Shown here: one piece after another, positions 1-12,354 of the stretch | Position numbering within the stretch: the stretch's first letter is position 1 | How the letters are laid out: the number at the start of each line of letters is the position of its first letter | Source: Symbiodinium natans | Lineage: Eukaryota > Sar > Dinophyceae > Suessiales > Symbiodiniaceae | Assembly (NCBI GenBank): GCA_905221605.1 | Contig: CAJNDS010002735.1 | Span: forward strand, 235,523-299,522 | Direction of reading: 5' to 3' | Length of the DNA stretch: 64,000 bases | Translations under genes and position numbers: made by a program | Notes under the pieces: model-generated | What the model saw: the letters and a program-made list of their open reading frames with translations, nothing else | Told to the model about the DNA's origin: nothing | The model's database searches: none

Positions 1-125
1 CAAAGTTGTTACATGATTGCTTTCGCAGTGTCTGGGAATCACCTGGTTGTTACTGATTGTCTGTTTGTGAGGACGACGGAGATGACGGTAGTCGTCGTCG
101 GCGCAAGGACTGGGGTTGAACAAAT
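1..125 (+). repeat. Fragment of the ~336-bp tandem repeat family
   Basis: The stretch carries the end of one unit: the TTGTTACATGA and TCTGGGAATCACCTGG landmarks followed by the GACGACGGAGATGACGG block found in every unit at 873-2,600. The block reads D-D-G-D-D-G-S-R-R-R-R-K-D-W, with one more Arg than later units. The family is then interrupted at about 126-820 by unrelated sequence. Similarity to the array is seen directly; insertion into an older array is inference. Confidence 0.75.
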
Positions 126-840
126 ACATCGCGATGAGTGGAGGCCCAATGCAAGACAGTACTGCAATGTTGAACCTGCATCCTTTCAGCTGTCGCGCGC
201 CACGTGCTCAGTCCAATTTTATCGCTAACGCGGCTAAGAAGTGCCCCTTTCTCGTGGGGGGGGGGGGCCGGGGGAGGCTGGTGGGGCATGGGGGGAGGGC
301 GTGGGGGGGGGCGGGGGGTCGTGGTGGGGGGGCGCAGCCGGGATTCTCGCATCCACCCCCTGTACCTGGGAGACTCGATACAGGTCGACTACGGGGGGTA
401 TCCATTCGGGCCATAAAAAACTCGGCCCGCGGCCCCACCCACACTGCGCTGTCTGCTTCCTGCCGGTTCGGGATCGGCATTGATGTTTGAGGGCTTCTGT
501 GCTTCGGTTTGAGAATGAAGGGGATTGCTTAGGGTTGTTCAGACTTCTAGGGTTGAGGGGTTGCTTGGGGCTCCTGGGCAGTACAAAAACAGAGAGCTGT
601 GATAATGCAGAGGACGGTTCACATTTTCTTTTGTCAGACAGAGGAATGGAGGATTCCCTATTAAAGATGTAATGGTTTCCTACCAACAATGCTTCTGAGA
701 CGCCAATGATAAACAAATGGTCGGATGACGGCACAATGAAGGACATGTAGAGTCTCGTATGTTTAGTCTGCGAGCCTACTCTGTGGACCTCAGTGCTAGT
801 GTACATTTTTCGCAACAATGCTGAAACTCATCACTGCGTC
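126..840. other. No gene seen; G-rich tract inside the repeat array
   Basis: This interruption of the 336-bp array contains a G-rich tract at about 257-333 and otherwise unremarkable sequence. The short open frames are explained by the G tract (Gly/Pro-rich). I see nothing else assignable. Confidence 0.5.
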
Positions 841-2660
841 GCATTTTCTGGGAGTCGCCTGTTGTCCATTTGTGAGGACGACGGAGATGACGGTAGTCGT
901 CGACGAAAGGACTGGGGCTGGGAACATGCCAGACATGCTGGGGAACGTCTGATGCTGCATCAGTGGACGTTCAGTACAAGGTGGCTTCGGTACAGGTATC
1001 TCGCACCCGCATTCCCTCCGTTGTTGTTCGCTTGTCAAGCTCAGCCACAGCGGCGTGCCGGCTGCAATGAGCGTTCGTCCTTCATGTCTCCTCATGCCTG
1101 TTAAGAAGGACGATGATGGATCGCGCCGACGCAAGGACTGGAGCTCGTGCAAATTTGTTACATGACTGCCTTCACATTGTCTGGGAATCACCTGGTCTGT
1201 TCATAAGGATGACGGAGATGACGGTAGTCGTCGACGAAAGGACTGGGGCTGGGAACATGCCAGACATGCTGGGGAATGTCTGATGTGCATCAGTGGACGT
1301 TCAGTACAAGGTGGCTTCGGTACAGGTATCTCGCACCCGCATTCCCTCCGTTGTTGTTCGCTTGTCAAGCTCAGCCACAGCGGCGTGCCGGCTGCAATGA
1401 GCGTTCGTCCTTCATGTCTCCTCATGCCTGTTGAGAAGGACGATGATGGATCGCGCCGACGCAAGGACTGGAGCTCGTGCAAATTTGTTACATGACTTCC
1501 TTCGCATTGTCTGGGAATCACCTGGCGCTGGTCTGTTCATGAGGATGACGGAGATGACGGTAGTCGTCGACGAAAGGACTGGGGCTGGGAACATGCCAGA
1601 CATGCTGGGGAATGTCTGATGTGCATCAGTGGACGTTCAGTACAAGGTGGCTTCGGTACAGGTATCTCGCACCCGCATTCCCTCCGTTGTTGTTCGCTTG
1701 TCAAGCTCAGCCACAGCGGCGTGCCGGCTGCAATGAGCGTTCGTCCTTCATGTCTCCTCATGCCTGTTGAGAAGGACGATGATGGATCGCGCCGACGCAA
1801 GGACTGGAGCTCGTGCAAATTTGTTACATGACTTCCTTCGCATTGTCTGGGAATCACCTGGCGCTGGTCTGTTCATGAGGATGACGGAGATGACGGTAGT
1901 CGTCGACGAAAGGACTGGGGCTGGGAACATGCCAGACATGCTGAGGAATGTCTGATGTGCATCAGTGGACGTTCAGTACAAGGTGGCTTCGGTACAGGTA
2001 TCTCGCACCCGCATTCCCTCCGTTGTTGTTGGCTTGTCAAGCTCAGCTCGGCCACAGCGGCGTGCCGGCTGCAATGGGTGTCCGTCCTTCATGCCCTTTC
2101 ATGTTTGTTGAGAAGGACGATGATGGATCGCGCCGACGCAAGGACTGGAGCTCGTGCAAATTTGTTACATGACTTCCTTCGCATTGTCTGGGAATCACCT
2201 GGCACTGGTCTGTTCATGAGGATGATGGAGATGATGGTAGTCGTCGACGAAAGGACTGGGGCTGGGAACATGCCAGACATGCTGGGGAATGTCTGATGCT
2301 ACATCAGTGGACGTTCAGTACAAGGTGGCTTCGGTACAGGTATCTCGCACCCGCATTCCCTCCGTTGTTGTTCGCTTGTCAAACTCGGCCACAGCGGCGT
2401 GCCGGCTGCAATGGGTGTTCGTCCTTCATGCCCCCTCATGCCTGTTGAGAAGGACGATGATGGATCGCGCCGACGCAAGGACTGGAGCTCGTGCATATTT
2501 GTTGCATGTCTGCCTTCGCATTGTCTGGAAATCACCTGGTCTGTTCATGAGGATGACGGAGATGACGGTAGCCGTCGACGAAAGGACTGGGGCTGCGAAC
2601 ATGCCAGACATGCTGGGGAACGGCTGATGCTGCATCAGTGGACGTTCAGTAAGGAAGGGT
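841..2660 (+). repeat. ~336-bp tandem repeat array encoding a recurrent charged peptide
   Basis: Six landmarks of the type GAGGAYGACGGAGATGACGG start at 873, 1205, 1541, 1877, 2218 and 2549, giving periods of 332, 336, 336, 341 and 331 bp. The units at 1541 and 1877 are almost identical; outer units drift. Each unit holds two diverged versions of one short coding motif, about 226 and 110 bp apart: D-D-G-D-D-G-S-R-R-R-K-D-W and K-D-D-D-G-S-R-R-R-K-D-W. The two versions use different codons for the same residues (Ser AGT in one, TCG in the other). Between the motifs lie constant blocks such as GTGGACGTTCAGTACAAGG. Either a satellite or a chain of duplicated exons; no enclosing gene is recognised. 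A further degenerate motif (E-D-D-D-S-S-R-R-R-R-K-D) lies at about 2,848-2,886. Confidence 0.85.
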
Positions 2661-2899
2661 CGGTTTAGATATTTGAAGCATACTATCTTGTCTATCTGTT
2701 GCCTACATTCCCTCAGCTTTGTGGGATCAGGGACACGAGGACTGGCTCGTGGATATTTTAAGTGCCTGTATCCCTGTTTTCCAGGGGTCGCGGAGGGAAG
2801 ATCTTTCGTCGGTCGAGAAACCCATGTCTTTGCGTCATTGATGAGTGTGGAGGACGATGATTCGTCACGACGCCGGCGCAAGGACATGGGAGTCACAAG

Positions 2900-5440
2900 C
2901 TCCCAGTCCTGCACAGCTTTGCACATCTCTGCGCAGCTTTTGGGTCAGGACTACTCCGATTGATCGGCATACAGGCCAACAACAGGCAGCCCATCAGAGC
3001 TCCCATCCCCGACCCTCTCCGACCCCTGCAACTGCAGAGTGGGATTCCCATGCACTTCTGGAGGCGGCGGATGCGTGCATCCTCCCATGTGCTGAGCGAG
3101 TTGATGCCCCGAACAGCGGGCATGCCCGGTGTATGCCCCGTGTAGACAGGGTCTGATCTGGTTCCAACCTTGAAGTCTTGCAGCAAGTTTCGGCCTAGTT
3201 TGGGCATGTCTCTGGCGCGCAGCCGAGCGAGTTGGGGCTTTTAAGGAGACCGAATTTTAGGGATGTGCTTCGCTTTACCGTAGATGCGCTCTGCCAGGCC
3301 TAGGTCTCGCGACCATAGCGACTGTAGTCTTGTCAGTGCCTTATCGGTTGTGCCCTGGCAGGGCCCCGGCACCTCCTCTTAGAGGAAGCTGCCAATGAAT
3401 TTTCTTGCAGTTTTTGGAGGGCTTCAAGTCCAGGATTTTGCACAACTGAGCCTCACCAGATTGGACGGATGCAAGTCGCAGTCGCTGTGGATCTCTGCGA
3501 TGACTTCACGCAAGGATCTCATATTTTCTCTTGGCCCACTTCTGGTCGGCAGGTTGTGCAGACGCTCCCGATGCAACATGTCAGCAGACTGCTCGTCGTG
3601 CTCGGAAGTTGTCACCACACCGAAACCCGTGGTTAATTCGTGCATAGACGCACAGCAGCGGAGTCGCAAGACGAGGCCTGATGGGTCCGAGTCCGCATCG
3701 ATGTAGCCGCCTGTGCTGATTTGATCTGATTTGTCTCAAGTTGGGCGTACCACTTGCAGCTTCCCTAGCTGTACTCTCCGATGCCAACAGCAGATTGCTT
3801 GTGGCCCGGTGCGCCACCGAAAAAGCCACGAAGCTTTGGCCTCAGCTTCAATGCCTCGAATAGGCTTCGAGACACGCCCGGAAAGCCCTCGATTCCTGAA
3901 TGTGCGTGCCAAGATGTGCCAAGGCAACACTCTGTCGGTAGAGGTACACAAGTTCTAGACCTCCTTCAGTGTCTGCAGCTCTGCTATGGCATCGCGGGCA
4001 GGTGCAGGTTGCTGCATGGGGATGTGATACTTCCGGTGCAAATGTACCGTCTCGTCCCAACGCACTTGTCTCCAGCATGATTGGGTGTCTCTTGGCAGTG
4101 GAGATGAACCTCAATGTCTTTGCATTCCGCAGTTCCATCCTGTTCTTTATGCTAGGAACATCCACCGGGATCACTGCGAGCCACAGCCTGGACAGCGAAA
4201 GACCCACATGTGCATTATTGTGCATTCTGGCAGAGCAAATTAGCAGCACTACCTGGCACTACCTCCCATTCCCAAAATTCAAACTTGAGAACTGCACATC
4301 CGAACAGAAGGTGGTCTCACACGCATGGCTACTGTGATTTTTGCACATTTCGGGGCGAGCGGCGTTGCGCTCGCTCTTCGTTATCAGCGCTGCGCTCAGG
4401 AATTCATTAGAAAGTGTATAAACTTCAGTTTCGGGGATGCCCTGCTGCAATGTTCCGTTTGCTGGCCTGCTTGTCTTCAATGTGGTTTTCATGTCTTTCT
4501 TTGTGTTCAGGCCCGTACGATAACGACTTCCTGCAGAAAGAACCCTGTCCGATACCCCATTCCAAGCAAGAAAGTACGAAATAAAGGGCAGCGGAAGTCG
4601 ACAATCGACCAGTGTGTTCGGGACACAACCACCTTAAAAAGGTACTGCATGCCCCTTCATCTGTTTTGATTGTTTAAAAGCCATATGCCCTTTTTGGATC
4701 TCCGACCCGCGGACTTGAGCATCTCTTGTCGTGTCCAGAACTCGGCCTGCGTTGCGCTGCGCCGCGAGATGTGAGGGCCTCAGCATATGCCCCAGCATGC
4801 CTATGATTCTGCCTGCTCGAATAGTCGCTGACGTGTGGATGTGTGAGGCCAACATCGTTTTCTATTTAAGGGTTGTTGGGGTCTTGGAGGGAAAGGGCCT
4901 TGTGAAGCGGTTGCCAGGCTACTTGGGCATCTCCCGCTGCCTCTGCTGCCGAAGAAATGAAATTTCCGAAAGCCCCGCGCCACAGCGGCGCTGCGCTGGC
5001 ATCAAGTGGTGCCCAGCACAAGTTTCACGAGTGCTTGATGCGTTATGCGGGGCGTGCAGCCTGATCATACACTTAACCTCCGGTGGATTTTGCTTCGAGT
5101 CTGCACAAATCTGCACAACATGGCCGTCTTCGTACCTGAATGCCTCAACGGTGCTGTGAGCGGCGTTGAAATCAGTAACGGCGCTGCGCATCTTTCGCCA
5201 GGGGTCATCCTGCCACCCATCGCCAGTTTTGTTTGCAGGAAGGTCCTTCTGCGCGGTTATCAGGGATGTGCGAGCGCAAAAACTGATTTCTCACAAGGCT
5301 GTCCTTCACAAATGGCCCTCGATGGTGAAACGAGTTAGACACTATGACTCTGACGTCTAACGTGAGAATCCTGACATGCGGAAATGGATCACATATGCGC
5401 AGCCAACCGCAGGACGCCTCTCAGAAGATCATCAGTTTTC
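2900..5440. other. No supportable gene
   Basis: Both strands carry only open frames below 145 codons, overlapping one another, with no recognisable motif. A minus-strand stretch at about 3,860-4,250 has a faint look of a decayed LINE reverse-transcriptase tail, too weak to annotate. No repeats of note. Confidence 0.4.
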
Positions 5441-5448
5441 CTAAGCCC

Positions 5449-5521
5449 TAAACCTTACCAAAACCCTAAACTTTAAACCTTGAACCCTAAGCCCTAAGCC
5501 GCCTAAGCCCTAAACCCAAAA
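5449..5521 (-). repeat. Interstitial telomere-like CCCTAAA block
   Basis: Degenerate tandem CCCTAAA/CCCTAAG words written in the C-rich orientation, interspersed with ACCTTACC and CTTTAAACC variants. The unit matches the plant/dinoflagellate-type telomere heptamer, but the block is internal and short. Confidence 0.75.
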
Positions 5522-5529
5522 CCCGCAGA

Positions 5530-8340
5530 GCTGGAGGTACTGGTTCCACCTGGCGATGCAGGTGGCATTTGCCTTCCGCGAGGCGCTCGTGGTTTCGGCG
5601 CTGAGGTGGGACTGGGCAGCTTGGGTCGCACGTACTTGGAGGGGTAATTATAACCCCAATTATGAAGGATCCCCTTTTTCATACGGACCCCAATAAGGTA
5701 CTCCTACTTTCGTACACTCCCACCCCCTGACCAGTGCCCGTGGGCTGACTTGTAATGTCAGGAGCTTCTGTTTGTTCACGCCGCGTCGTGGCTGACCATT
5801 CTGAATCTTGGCATAGTCCTGTAACATGCGATTCAAGAATGTTTTTGCACGCGATGAGCAATTTCAACTCAGCGGACAGAGTGCAAGATGCAAGGATAGC
5901 CACCCGAGAGGCAGGAATCCGGGGTACCTTTTGACGGTGGTGCCAGCAAACGGCTAGCACATGCACCAGTACAGGTTTTGCAGTTGTGCACTTGGTCAGT
6001 CAGCTTGCAGATTTCTCAGCTCGCACGGCATGTGTCGGATGTTCGCGGAAGTGGAGTCAATGCGACGCTTTGAATCGCGTCGCAGGTCTGGCTCTTCTCC
6101 GGGATCCGCGAGGGCTCCGACAAGCGGAAAGTAGCAGTGGACGGACTCCTTGACATGCTGCTACTTCCGGTGTCTCTGCATTCGGAGCAGATGTCTTTGG
6201 GTCTCTGACGTGAAGGAATTGTTTGGGAGGCGCACTGGGTTCTGGGCAGCAGATGCCGAGGTTAACATCATCTTCTTCTGTGCCGTGTGCGTTCGCGTGC
6301 TGAGACTTCAGCCAGACACGCAAATGGGAAAGATGCCCCGATGCATTGACTTGCATTGATCATTGAGGCAACGAATCCCAAACTATCCCAGGGGTTCAAT
6401 GTGCCATCACCCGTAAGTTGGCATGATTGAGTCTTTGCCAGTAGCAGCTGGGGCATCCGTCTTTTGCACCCCCGAGGATGGTTCCAGTGATCATCGAAAG
6501 TGGCGACATTTACGAAGCCTTCGCGCTGTGGTCGGTGCTTGTTCTCTTCGTCAAGGCGCGACGATTAGAGGTTTCTTTGGAGCGACGCGGCGCGGCTCTC
6601 CGAAAGCTCCTCAAGTGATACTTGAACACCCACAGAACTCATGGACTCATGGAATGTCATACAGAGGCTACAGCGTGAAAGCTGGGAAGCCTGATTTGCT
6701 CGAAGGTGGTGCAGGCTGAGATGGCGGGCAGCCACTCCAACGCCATGAGCTCGTTCAGGCTCCTTCCGAATTGAACACCCCTTGATACTTGTACCCAAAG
6801 CAACATCAACGGAGCTGACAGGTCCTTCAAGTCGATCAGCCTCCAGGGTGTCAAAGCCTGGGTCTTCATTCAGTCGGCCGCGGTAGTGTTGCCGCTTGGG
6901 CTCTGCTTTGGGCGGGGAGGGTGGGGGAAGGCGGGGAAGGCGGGGGAAGGCTGGGGGGGGGGGGCCTGCAAATCCGAGGAAGCTTATTCTTCAAGGCATC
7001 GTGGCTGTCTATGTCCCGACCTTCTGCTACTGGGCTTCGAAGTCCTGCACGAGCTGCGAGAAGCTTTATGAGGAGAGAAGGGGTTGCCTCCATGAGCACA
7101 AGTTGACAAGTGTCTGAACTGTCTGCCCTGTGAAAGGAGAACGTCGCCATTGCTCTGTCTGCTGTAACTTTCCTGCTTTGTCCCTCGCAGCAGTTCAGCT
7201 CCAATTCACATGCAGCTCTGAGAGCTGCGGACGAATTAAGAGACTCGGATTCACAGCTCAGGCTCCTTCGCCATCATGTTTGTGTTCTACTTTGAGTCTG
7301 GGTACCGGCATCACTTGGAGAAGACGGAGCCCTTGCGAGGATCTTAGAGGGTCTTGGAGTCTCAGAGATTCTCTGCGTCCTCACTGCCTCACCCGAGCTC
7401 AAAGCACAAGCCGCTGAGGTGGAAGTTCCTGGGCGTGAAAGGCCGGGGGAGACTCGAAAGATAGGCCAGAGATTCGGGTCTTCCCTCTGAAGGCATCGTG
7501 TCCGTGACCTACTTCCAGTGGCTGGTGATCTCCGCCCTCGCCTCACCATTGAAATGGACTGGCAACCAAGTCTACCTTTTCCACTGCAGCTTGGACTACC
7601 TTTGGAGGCTGCTAGGGTAGGGAAGCGAGAATCTGTGGACTGCCAGTACCCATGCGCGACGTCGACGACGCCCACCACTTGTTCCTTTCTGTCTTCCGTT
7701 TCTATGTTCGGAATCTGGTTTTTGACAGCAGCCGGGCGCATCAGCTGTGCATTCTTGTACGATGCTGAAGCCGCGCGCGATGGAAAAGCTTTAGTGGCAA
7801 GTGACACACGACCTCGGAGCGGTCGAGATACCAGAACTGTGTGCCATGGGCCTCACCCAAGCTGAGCGTGCTAGCTTCTTGGATTCTTGCAGGGCGGCTT
7901 GACACAGGCGGCGAAAGATTCTCACTGCCCAGGAGAGGAGCAAGCCCAGAGCAGGTCGAATGCAGAGAGCAACCAGCAAGAGGGTGCCGGGCATCGTTGT
8001 CGGCCGCGTGATTGGAAGGGCTCGGAGGAAGCAAGCCACAAGGGAACTTGGGTGAGGATCCTGAATCTGGGCCCTGCCCCCATGGCACGGTCAACCTAAC
8101 CCTAGAACCTCCCTTCCTTGCCAGCCCGGCTGTGTTTAAGAATTTAGCCATTCAGCCCTGCAGACCTCGAAGCGCGTCGAACCTTTATGTCGTTGCCTCT
8201 GCTCGAACATCTTGGGTCGTCCTCAAATTGCGTTGCCGCCTTGCATGCAGCTCCCTAAGGCGGCCGCCCTTAAGGAAAGTGATATATACTGCCTTAGGGT
8301 GCTCATGGATTCGCCTGCTTGGGCATGCCGGAAACCACAA
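5530..8340. other. No confident gene; one possible + strand exon near 7.2-7.5 kb
   Basis: Contains a G-rich tract at about 6,901-6,964. A + strand frame at about 7,300-7,485 reads like an exon (it includes L-A-R-I-L-E-G-L-G-V-S-E-I-L and a charged tail) but has no recognisable family. Minus-strand frames across 7,270-8,150 are Ser/Arg/Pro-rich and look like shadows of GC-rich + strand sequence. I cannot assign anything here. Confidence 0.3.
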
Positions 8341-8370
8341 GATGACTTCGGTTTTCAGTTTTAGCCAGGG

Positions 8371-8462
8371 TTTAGGATTTTTTGGGCTCAGGGGTTTAGG
8401 GGTGTAGGGTTTAGGGTTTAGGGTACGTTTGGGGTTTAGGGTGTAGGGTTTAGGGTTCAGGT
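8371..8462 (+). repeat. Interstitial telomere-like TTTAGGG block
   Basis: Runs of GGGTTTAGGG, GGTGTAGGG and GGGTTCAGG in the G-rich orientation, opposite to the block at 5.4 kb. Degeneracy and internal position argue for an old insertion or fill-in rather than a live chromosome end. Confidence 0.8.
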
Positions 8463-10600
8463 TCCGATGCTGAGGCATGCTCTACGCATTCTGGATGCCG
8501 CTGCTTGCACTGGTGCATACGTTCCTGGTCACTCGGATCGTGGGCTGAAGTGCAGACACGAAGCCTTTTTGGAAGCCGAGCTTCATGTGAGGATGGAAGG
8601 TGTTTTTTGGATAAATCGCCTGGGCTTAAGTTTTGGGGTTCATAGCGCTGAGATGTGGGAGGATTGGGGCGGGGGACAAGATGTGTTCATAGATGATGTC
8701 AAGGATGTCAACATGCCTTGCTTGGCAGATGGGATCATGCTTGCTCATGTTTCATATTCTTTAGGCCCGGGTCGGTGCTGGAACGGGCTGTCTGTAGACG
8801 AGCCGAGGCCTACCCATTTTATACTCTTCGCAACTCCGAGTCGGACTGGTTAGGGGGTTTTATTGTCATTGCCTCATGCTTTCATGGCACAAAGCTGGAA
8901 CCTGATCTTGATGCATAGTCTGATGTTGCAACTCCCAACAGTTCGGCTCAGGGAACTTCTGAACCCGATCCAGAATTTCGGCAGTTTCTCTGGCGAGGAC
9001 CTGGCTCCCTGGTTGGTGGCCTGGCTGAAGACGCTTGGGGTTGGCGAGGAGCGTGCCGAGGCCTGACAAATGCTCAGTCCGAAGCTTCGGAATCTTCCGG
9101 AGATCCCTGTCAGGAGTGTCTCACGCCTTCCACGCCCTCCCTGCCGTCGATCTCAGGAACGATTGACGGCATCAGGGCCGCAGTGTATGGGCATTTTCCC
9201 GGGTTCAGAGGAGGCTTGCAAGCTGCAGCTGCGAAAAGGGCTTTGGCACAAGAACTCCAATCCCAATGTGCTGGGCCTTTTGAGGTCGCGCAGATGTGCT
9301 CCTGGACCAGGCTTCCAGTGGAGAAGTGCGAAGCGTCAGCCGTGCCTTGGGTCTACGAGTCGGGTTTCAGTAAGGGCTTAGGTATTCTCGATCAAGGAAG
9401 GCTAGGAGTCTAGGCACAAGAAGTCCATGAGTCAAACTCTCTACGATCTCTGCTGCTGCGGCCTAGGCGTATCATCAGAGCTGCTTTCCCATCCAGCTTC
9501 TTCCAAATGGCAGCTGCTGCTCTACTTCATAGTAGCTGTGCTGTCCTGCGCGGCAGCTGGACGGCACTGAGGAGGGTGCAGAACTCAAGTGTAGTTCGAA
9601 GTTGATGAGGGCTGGTGTTGAGCTTGCCCTTAGCCGCCTAGGTTTGACTGCAAAAGCCGCAATAGCTAGAGTTGGCGGAGGCACCAGCAAACTCAGCAAC
9701 AGCCAGCACTTTGCCAGCATGCAGCGCGCAAGTCCGATCTGCAACGCTGCCAACTCCAAACCGAGGCAAGCTCCAAGGCGCTTCTGACAGTCCTCCCAGC
9801 CAGCGCAGCGCCCTTCGAGGCCGAGTTTGCACGTGAAACCGATGAAACAGGGCAGGCACAGTGTTCTGGGGCTGCCCGGGACAGGGTCTGTGGAAAGTTT
9901 GAAAGCGTCCACAGTCGAAGCAACAGTCCCTAGCTTTGCTGTGTCAGGATCCGCTCCGCAACATCTCCTGTGCAGGCCCTGTGGAGTGAGGGGACTGCGC
10001 ACTAAGAGACCCAAGGGGGCGCACCCACGACGCACGCACGCGCCAACATCCAGCAGCACCAGTGTAGCACCTCGTGTTCCCCATACACGCAGAAGTTCGG
10101 CCGTATCAGCCCTTCTGTCAGGACAGGGAGATTTGGCACACTTCCTGCTCAACCGCCAGGACATCACGGGACCCCCCCATGTCCTTTGGGGTCATGGACG
10201 TATTGCATCACTTGTGACGTTTGGGTCAGGACTTGCACTTTGCAATGCTGAATGACACGGCCGAACGATGGCATCAAACTGAGGCATTCTGCAAGAGACC
10301 TTCCTGATGTTTGTGTCCCCAAAGTCCTGCGCACAATGCTCAAAATGCTTCTCAAACTGACTGAGGTCTTCTCCGGGGGTTGCCGGTGCCTGGCTGCCCC
10401 TCTGTTCAGCCACCCCCTTGGGCTGCGCACCAGGCCTGTAAAGCCAAGGAAAGGAAGGGAGGTATAATAGAGGCCCTGCGTGATGCGCCTCCACACCGTG
10501 TCTTCTTCTGGGCAGGTCATTTCGCAGATCGCCGTCCACCTTCGGTGGGCTGCTCCGCTGAAGGTGCACTCGGGGCCGGGCAGGGTCGGGCCAACACCCA
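8463..10600. other. No confident gene; exon-like fragment near 9.16-9.4 kb
   Basis: A + strand frame at about 9,160-9,410 (with G-T-I-D-G-I-R-A-A-V-Y-G-H-F-P-G-F) reads as a plausible exon of unknown family. A 230-codon minus-strand open frame at 9,475-10,167 is Cys/Leu/Arg-rich without domain signal and is probably fortuitous. Nothing else is supportable. Confidence 0.3.
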
Positions 10601-10638
10601 ACTCATGGCGTTATGAGCCCAGCCTCAAGCCACCGTCA

Positions 10639-12014
10639 GGAGTCTACACGTGGAGTGGATCATGCAGTGCAATTTCCTGTGGAGCTCCCCCCCACCTGCC
10701 GCATGCGGTTCCACGCATGCACGCCTTTTGGCAGAAAGTCGCAGGATGTTGAGGGAAACTGGCGGCTATTTGGTGACACATCAATACCAGTTTAATACCT
10801 GTTACGGGATGGGAGTGTGTAGAAATGCGTTCGGAGCTCCACCTTTTTCAGCTTGAAGATGCTTTTTGCCTGGGACTGAGAGTGCCAAGAGCCTGCACTG
10901 GGCGATAGCGTCGGAAGAGTTTCTGGGAAGCTGGTTCAGCTGGTGGTCAGATGGGATGCGCTCCATTCTCACAAGTGATAGGGGAGGCGTGAGCAGGGCA
11001 ATCAACAATCTGTCAATGGGTGGAAGCCTGCTTATCGGGGCAGTTCACACAACCAAACCAAAAGCTCTCCTTGTTCCAATCTAAGTGAAGCCATCACTCC
11101 ATTCACAGAGTCAGCAAGCAAAACACAGCTGTGGAGAATGAAGGGTGCCAATCATGTTGGAAATGTCGGGGCCAGTCCATTCATTTCACGTGGAGCAAAC
11201 CGCAAACCAAGCACTGCTCTGAGGACATTGAGCGGCAGAACTGGACCTATGGCGTCACAATTCACTACGACTGTGCGGTGGGCTCAGCCTTAGCTTTGGC
11301 ATACGGTAAAGGGAGCTAAAGTGGGGCCACATATCAGACAAGTGATGCGCTTGACTCTCCAGCCGAAGGACAAGCCTGGATATCGTGGTGATTTGAGTGC
11401 CGTGTGCAACCTGACCGGGTCTCCCGGCGTGCGATTCCCCATACATCCAGAGAGGTAATCAGATGCCCTCAAACTCCGAAGCAAACCATAATTGGGCCTT
11501 GTCCCATGCCTTGTTCCATGCAGTCTTTGCCCAGGACCTGGGTGGTCCATGGCTCCTGCGTGGAAGTGACATGTGGCACCCCTCCCGAGGAGTCTATTCT
11601 AATCTAAGGGAGTGTGCAAGGGCATGTGGAGATGGACGTGGCGGCATGTGGCCCGTCTTTATGACGTTGCGGCCGCGGAGCTTTCACACATGCACAGTGC
11701 AGCAGCAGAATGTAGCAAAAGCGCAACAGTCATTCTGAGACACAGGCCAAGCTGCAAGCTGTTCTGGCATTAGACTTGCTTTCCCATCCGCAGGACGTCC
11801 CGCATGCTCATGCTGTCTTGGACCCCAGTCGCGGCAACGTCAGCACAGGTGCCCCAGATTGTCAGCAGATGGAGCAGGCCAGCAAAAGCACCCCGCCCTT
11901 TTGCAAGGCATGGTGGTCCGGTACCAGTGTGACGAGATGTACAACGGAACCCCTACAGCAACGTGTGGAGACGATGGCATGTACATAAAATCAGGCCCCA
12001 GCCTGCAGTGTCTG
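10639..12014 (+). CDS. Sushi (CCP) domain protein, exon fragments, copy 1
   Basis: Four separated + strand segments carry pieces of the sushi/complement-control fold, a ~60-residue extracellular module with four cysteines and a conserved Trp, used for adhesion or ligand binding. At 10,639-10,705: G-V-Y-T-W-S-G-S-C followed by C-G-A-P-P-H-L-P-H-A. At 11,236-11,290: N-W-T-Y-G-V-T-I-H-Y-D-C-A-V-G. At 11,542-11,603: G-S-C-V-E-V-T-C-G-T-P-P-E. At 11,904-12,014: V-R-Y-Q-C-D-E-M-Y-N-G-T-P-T-A-T-C-G-D-D-G. These are alternating halves of the module (C-G-x-P-P opening and Y-x-C-x-x-x-Y/F-x-G middle), so introns fall inside domains. Start, stop, signal peptide and membrane segment are not identified. 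The last segment is closely similar to one at 20,468-20,541. Family call is fairly firm; gene limits are not. Confidence 0.6.
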
Positions 12015-12354
12015 CTTGTTCTTCGACTCCACTCCCACCCTCTATGACACGAGGCCGCTGCCGTCGAGAATGCAGTGCGCCACCAGCTGTCCCGCAGCCT
12101 GGCAGAAGTAGGGCGTGCGTCTTTGCTTCCTTTCTAAAACATGCTGTGTTTTTGCCGAGGCACGCTGCTCCGAGGCACGATCGTGGTCGAACGTGCATCG
12201 AATCTCTCTTGTCGCATACCATATACGATTCAAAATGTATGGTACTGTATAGTTCGATATGTAGTGTTCTACATCGTCTGAGATCTACAATGATGTATTT
12301 GACCGATCCTGATCCCAGTGGCCCAAGCTCTGCATTTGTGCCAAGAGCACCAAG

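Noticed and set aside
841-2660. CRISPR array
   Set aside because: Units of ~336 bp without short palindromic repeats and unique spacers, in eukaryotic sequence.
3848-4249. Possible LINE reverse-transcriptase remnant on the minus strand
   Set aside because: Only a loose resemblance (S-L-S-R-L-W and a following basic helix), with expected neighbouring motifs in the wrong order or absent.
9475-10167. 230-codon minus-strand open frame
   Set aside because: Cys/Arg/Leu-rich with no motif; GC-rich sequence yields such frames by chance, and all recognised genes lie on the other strand.
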